From Spirochaetota bacterium (GTDB lineage: Bacteria; Spirochaetota; Brachyspiria; Brachyspirales; JACRPF01): 64,000 nucleotides of DNA. Each line of letters opens with the position of its first letter. The stretch's first letter is position 1. Below are positions 61,307 through 64,000 of this stretch, one piece after another. Position numbers and translations under genes: made by a program. The notes beneath the pieces were generated by a model that saw nothing but the letters and a program-made list of their open reading frames with translations, was not told the origin of the DNA and searched no databases. Location of the stretch: positions 1 through 64,000 of the forward strand of contig JBBTBY010000045.1 of NCBI GenBank assembly GCA_038043445.1, given 5' to 3'.

Positions 61307-63247
61307 ATGCCGCAATATTATAGAGTACTTCTGTTATCCGCTCTCGGAATAGTCGCGAATCTCCTTATCATCCTCGGCTTTGTGCTCTTTTTTAAACACG
61401 AAGGACTGCGCATCAATTATGCGCGCTACAATCGGCATATGGTGCCGCTCGCGAACGCGGTGGACGCCGTTATCGATGCAAAAGAGCGCAAAGCCCGCGC
61501 GGTGTTCTCCCGCGCCGAACTTCCGGGGGCGATAGAAGCGTTTTCCCGCGGCGGTGCCGCTGCACGGAAGATAAAGTCAGCGGCCATGAATGAGATCGGT
61601 TTTACCGCGATATCGTTCTTCGACGCTCGCGGCGCGCTCCTCTATTCCACGGCCCCGGACATAGAGAAGGGAAGGGGCATCGGGCTCAAATCATGGTACG
61701 GCGCCTTCGACCGTCATGTCAAGGAAAGCGGTTTTGTCGCCATCGATGCGGAAGAGCATGCGATAAAGATAGCGTATCCGGCCGTGAGCGACGGCAGACG
61801 CACGGGCAGCGTCGTGTTCGATGTCCCCAAGCGCGCCGTGTTCGGCGATCCGTCGAAAAGCGTGTATTTCCGTTCCGTTGAATTCACTCCCGCCGGCGTA
61901 CTCCTTGTGCTCAAGAACGCCCCGGTGAGCATCGAGGATGTGCCTCTGCTTACGCGTGCGCTTACCACGGATGCAGTGCAAAGCGAGCGTCCGAAGCTTC
62001 TCCCCGCGTTCCGGGAGCGTGCGCTCATGAACTCTGCGGTCATTGCCGTCGCATCGCGTACCTATCCGTCCGTTTCGATAATGATCGCGGTCAAGCGCAT
62101 TCTCCCGCTCACCTATGCGCTTTTCATCGTGCTCGTGCTCCTTTTTGTGCCGCTCATATTCTTCTTCTTCACCCTCGTATCGCATCTCATGCGCCTGGGC
62201 GATTATAAGGCGCAGGAAGAAAGCGCCTTTACGACCGATGTCGATACTGCCGAGGAGCCGATCGACGTATCGTTCACGGCGCATCCGGTCGAGGATTCCT
62301 ATCAGGCGCAGATGCGTTCGCTCCCCGATACGATAGCGGTCAACCGCATGCGCGATACCGACGAGGAGAAAGCACCCGCCATCAAAGAGTCGGATTATTT
62401 CTCATCCGATAAGGCATTCACGCTGGAGACCATGGACAGGGATTTCCTTGTGCCTGACCTGCCGACGGATGTCGAGGTGGCGCGCGTTGAGATACCGGAT
62501 GAGGTCGCCGATGCAGCGGACGTTCGCAGAGAACCGCCGACGCTCGAGCCGGAGTATCCGTCGGTGATACCGGAATTCGCCATTGATGATGATGTCATCG
62601 GTGAAAAGCCTTCCGATGATGTCGTTGTCGATATCAGCGACAGGCTCCCCGAGGGCGCGCTCGATGAGCTTCCGGCGGACGAGCCTGCGGAGATAATAAA
62701 GGTCCCGGACGATTATTTCGGAAAAGAGCCGACGACGGCACGTGAAGGGCTTTCCGATCTCATCTCCGATGTGAACGGCAGGGATGCGGGGGAAGAGGAC
62801 GGTGCCGTGGAGCATGTGCCGCATCATGACGATGAGGGCGCCTGGAGAACGGTCATCGACGATTTTGCCGCACGTACGCTCGTGTCGGTATCGCTCATGG
62901 ATATCATGGAAAGCCTCGAGCGTGAGCTCAGTGTGAGCGCGAAGAAATGCCTCATGCTCGAGAAGACCGAGGCGGGGATGTTCACGGTGACCGAGGCGTT
63001 CGATATCGAAGAGGCGACGCGTACGGGGTTCACCATCGACCCCGAAGGCGCGTTCTATCAGAGCATGCTTTCGAAAAAGAAGACCGTATATATCAAGTCC
63101 AATCCGTTCTCGTACGAGGGGCTTGCCGCCACGATAGGCGAGCGTGACAAGGCGGACACCGAGCGCATGCTTTTCATGCCGGTGTTCGATGACGGCGGGG
63201 ATATAAAGGGCTTCTTCGTCCTTATGAACGCGGCCCCCAAGGGCTGA
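61307..63247 (+). CDS. Membrane sensor-like protein with acidic linker and GAF-like tail
   Basis: A protein of 646 residues. A first helix (residues ~7-26) and a second (L-T-Y-A-L-F-I-V-L-V-L-L-F-V-P-L-I-F-F-F-F, ~263-285) flank a cache-like periplasmic domain (F-T-A-I-S-F-F-D-A-R-G-A-L-L-Y-S-T, G-S-V-V-F-D-V-P-K-R). A highly acidic, proline-containing linker (~300-510) leads to a GAF-like domain (~520-640: T-L-V-S-V-S-L-M-D-I-M-E-S-L, L-F-M-P-V-F-D-D-G-G-D-I-K-G-F-F-V-L). No kinase, cyclase or phosphodiesterase motif is visible, so it probably signals by binding a partner or ligand. It belongs with the protein encoded just upstream. Confidence 0.72.
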   Translation: MPQYYRVLLLSALGIVANLLIILGFVLFFKHEGLRINYARYNRHMVPLANAVDAVIDAKERKARAVFSRAELPGAIEAFSRGGAAARKIKSAAMNEIGFTAISFFDARGALLYSTAPDIEKGRGIGLKSWYGAFDRHVKESGFVAIDAEEHAIKIAYPAVSDGRRTGSVVFDVPKRAVFGDPSKSVYFRSVEFTPAGVLLVLKNAPVSIEDVPLLTRALTTDAVQSERPKLLPAFRERALMNSAVIAVASRTYPSVSIMIAVKRILPLTYALFIVLVLLFVPLIFFFFTLVSHLMRLGDYKAQEESAFTTDVDTAEEPIDVSFTAHPVEDSYQAQMRSLPDTIAVNRMRDTDEEKAPAIKESDYFSSDKAFTLETMDRDFLVPDLPTDVEVARVEIPDEVADAADVRREPPTLEPEYPSVIPEFAIDDDVIGEKPSDDVVVDISDRLPEGALDELPADEPAEIIKVPDDYFGKEPTTAREGLSDLISDVNGRDAGEEDGAVEHVPHHDDEGAWRTVIDDFAARTLVSVSLMDIMESLERELSVSAKKCLMLEKTEAGMFTVTEAFDIEEATRTGFTIDPEGAFYQSMLSKKKTVYIKSNPFSYEGLAATIGERDKADTERMLFMPVFDDGGDIKGFFVLMNAAPKG

Positions 63248-63279
63248 CAACTCGATGACCAACTGCTGACGGAGGATCT

Positions 63280-63567
63280 ATGATCGATACAATGCTCGTT
63301 GTGCTTGAATTCGTGCTTCTCATCGCGTTCGGCGGCGCGTCCGGTTTCGTGCTCCTGCGATTTTTCAAGGTGCAGACCCTCGGTGCGCATTGGGGGGCCA
63401 TCATTGTCGGTGTTATCGGCGGTTCCCTCGGCACTTTCCTCGCCTTCCATCTCAAGGGGCTGCTCGCGTTCATGCATCTCTATCACATGGACGTGCCCGC
63501 CACCATACTCGGCGCCATCATCCTGGTGAAACTCTTCAATCTCGTCACCCCCGCATCGTATAAGTAA
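63280..63567 (+). CDS. Small integral membrane protein
   Basis: A protein of 95 residues with three hydrophobic helices (residues ~5-25, ~38-57, ~70-90) linked by short charged turns (R-F-F-K-V-Q, F-H-L-K-G). The middle helix G-A-I-I-V-G-V-I-G-G-S-L-G-T-F-L-A-F is glycine-rich, as in small channel- or scaffold-like proteins such as the GlsB/YeaQ group, to which only a loose similarity can be claimed. The ribosome site is G-G-A-G-G. The stop overlaps the methionine aminopeptidase start by one base (TAATG). Confidence 0.72.
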   Translation: MIDTMLVVLEFVLLIAFGGASGFVLLRFFKVQTLGAHWGAIIVGVIGGSLGTFLAFHLKGLLAFMHLYHMDVPATILGAIILVKLFNLVTPASYK

Positions 63568-64000
63568 TGTCGGTCAAGACCGCGGAAGAGATCAGGAATA
63601 TCCGCATCGCCGCGGCGGTCGGCCGGGAAGCGCTCATCATCGCAGAGAAGCTTATGCGTCCGGGGACGCGGGCGAATGTCATCGATGAGGCCGTCGAACA
63701 GCATCTTAAGGAGCGCGGCGCGACCGCCGCCAATCGCGAGGTGAACGGCTACGCGCATGCGTCATCCATCTCCCGATGGAACGAAGTAGCGCATGCCCCG
63801 CCGGTAGCGACGAAGATATTACGCAACGGCGATGTGGTCGGCGTCGATATCGGCGTGAAGTTCGAGGGTGTATACGCGGACGTGGCCGAGACCTTCGCTG
63901 TCGGTACGCTGCACCCGCAGGTGCGGTCCATGATGGACGCCTGCAAGTCGGCGCTCACGCACGGCATCCATGCGCTCACACCGAACGGCCTCCTTTCGGT
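63567..64000 (+). CDS. map: Methionine aminopeptidase, type I (partial, runs off the window)
   Basis: The first 144 codons of an M24-family enzyme starting at 63567. It begins S-V-K-T-A-E-E-I-R-N-I-R-I-A-A-A-V-G-R-E and has L-M-R-P-G-T, N-E-V-A-H-A-P-P (the His that lines the active site) and the metal ligands D94-I-G-V...Y-A-D105-V-A-E-T-F. The remaining ligands (His, Glu, Glu) lie beyond the window. It removes N-terminal methionine from new proteins in the cytosol. It is coupled to the small membrane protein by a one-base overlap. Confidence 0.9.
   Translation, partial: MSVKTAEEIRNIRIAAAVGREALIIAEKLMRPGTRANVIDEAVEQHLKERGATAANREVNGYAHASSISRWNEVAHAPPVATKILRNGDVVGVDIGVKFEGVYADVAETFAVGTLHPQVRSMMDACKSALTHGIHALTPNGLLS

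Overview
The window reads as chromosomal DNA of a moderately GC-rich, diderm, probably anaerobic and saccharolytic bacterium. Outer-membrane barrels, an AsmA-like protein, lipoproteins, a FadL/PorV-like protein resembling the UPF0164 family of treponemes, an LPP20-like lipoprotein and a two-domain CRP-type regulator together suggest an uncultured Spirochaetota lineage. This placement is an inference from gene families; no rRNA or tRNA was found in the window to test it. Promoters close to the sigma-70 consensus (TTGACA/TTTACA, 16-18 bp, TATAAT/TATACT) and clear Shine-Dalgarno sites are common.

Layout. 1-10.6 kb: the end of a protein with a FlgD/T9SS-like C-terminal domain, a FadL/PorV-like barrel, a MinD-like ATPase translationally coupled to a tail-anchored exported protein, a radical SAM/SPASM enzyme, a SurA-like lipoprotein, a double cyclic-nucleotide-domain regulator, an AsmA/GspN-like protein and an ECF sigma factor. 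10.7-14.0 kb: an accessory stretch with a small protein followed by a strong terminator, an unusual array of about 21-bp half-palindromes, a GxxExxY gene and an IS91-type transposase. 15-25.2 kb: a minus-strand operon of seven genes, most of them overlapping by 4 bp: glycyl-radical activase, GH71-like secreted protein, divergent glycyl radical enzyme, GntR-LacI repressor, URO-D methyltransferase-like protein, FGGY kinase, phosphomannose isomerase. 25.2-39 kb: the divergent partner region, with a Tat-exported two-domain flavoprotein split by a poly-G frameshift, a large clan-A glycosidase, a MuiA/DUF4139 protein, an AraC regulator, a LamG-GH71-like protein and a parallel beta-helix protein. 39-46 kb: cstA, a sulfatase interrupted by one in-frame TGA, a B12-type radical SAM protein, an LPP20-like lipoprotein and lepB. 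46-53 kb: clpB and a convergent five-gene envelope operon (metallophosphatase-like, rhodanese, DoxX/MauE, catalytically dead HtrA, TPR-like exported protein). 53-64 kb: a small exported protein, alpha-glucan phosphorylase, an outer-membrane barrel, a CsgG-like protein behind a promoter with a C9 tract in its spacer, a lipoprotein, two large bitopic sensor-like membrane proteins, a small membrane protein and the start of methionine aminopeptidase.

The centre (15-39 kb, extending to the sulfatase at 42 kb) looks like one carbohydrate-utilisation island. Secreted glycosidases, beta-helix and sulfatase would attack a sulfated or modified polysaccharide. The kinase, isomerase, URO-D protein and glycyl radical enzyme would process the released unit. 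One local repressor, one AraC protein and a shared dual-box promoter would regulate it. The substrate cannot be read from the sequence. Several families of short inverted-repeat elements fill the intergenic gaps, and some have been recruited as terminators, ribosome-binding sites or even coding sequence.
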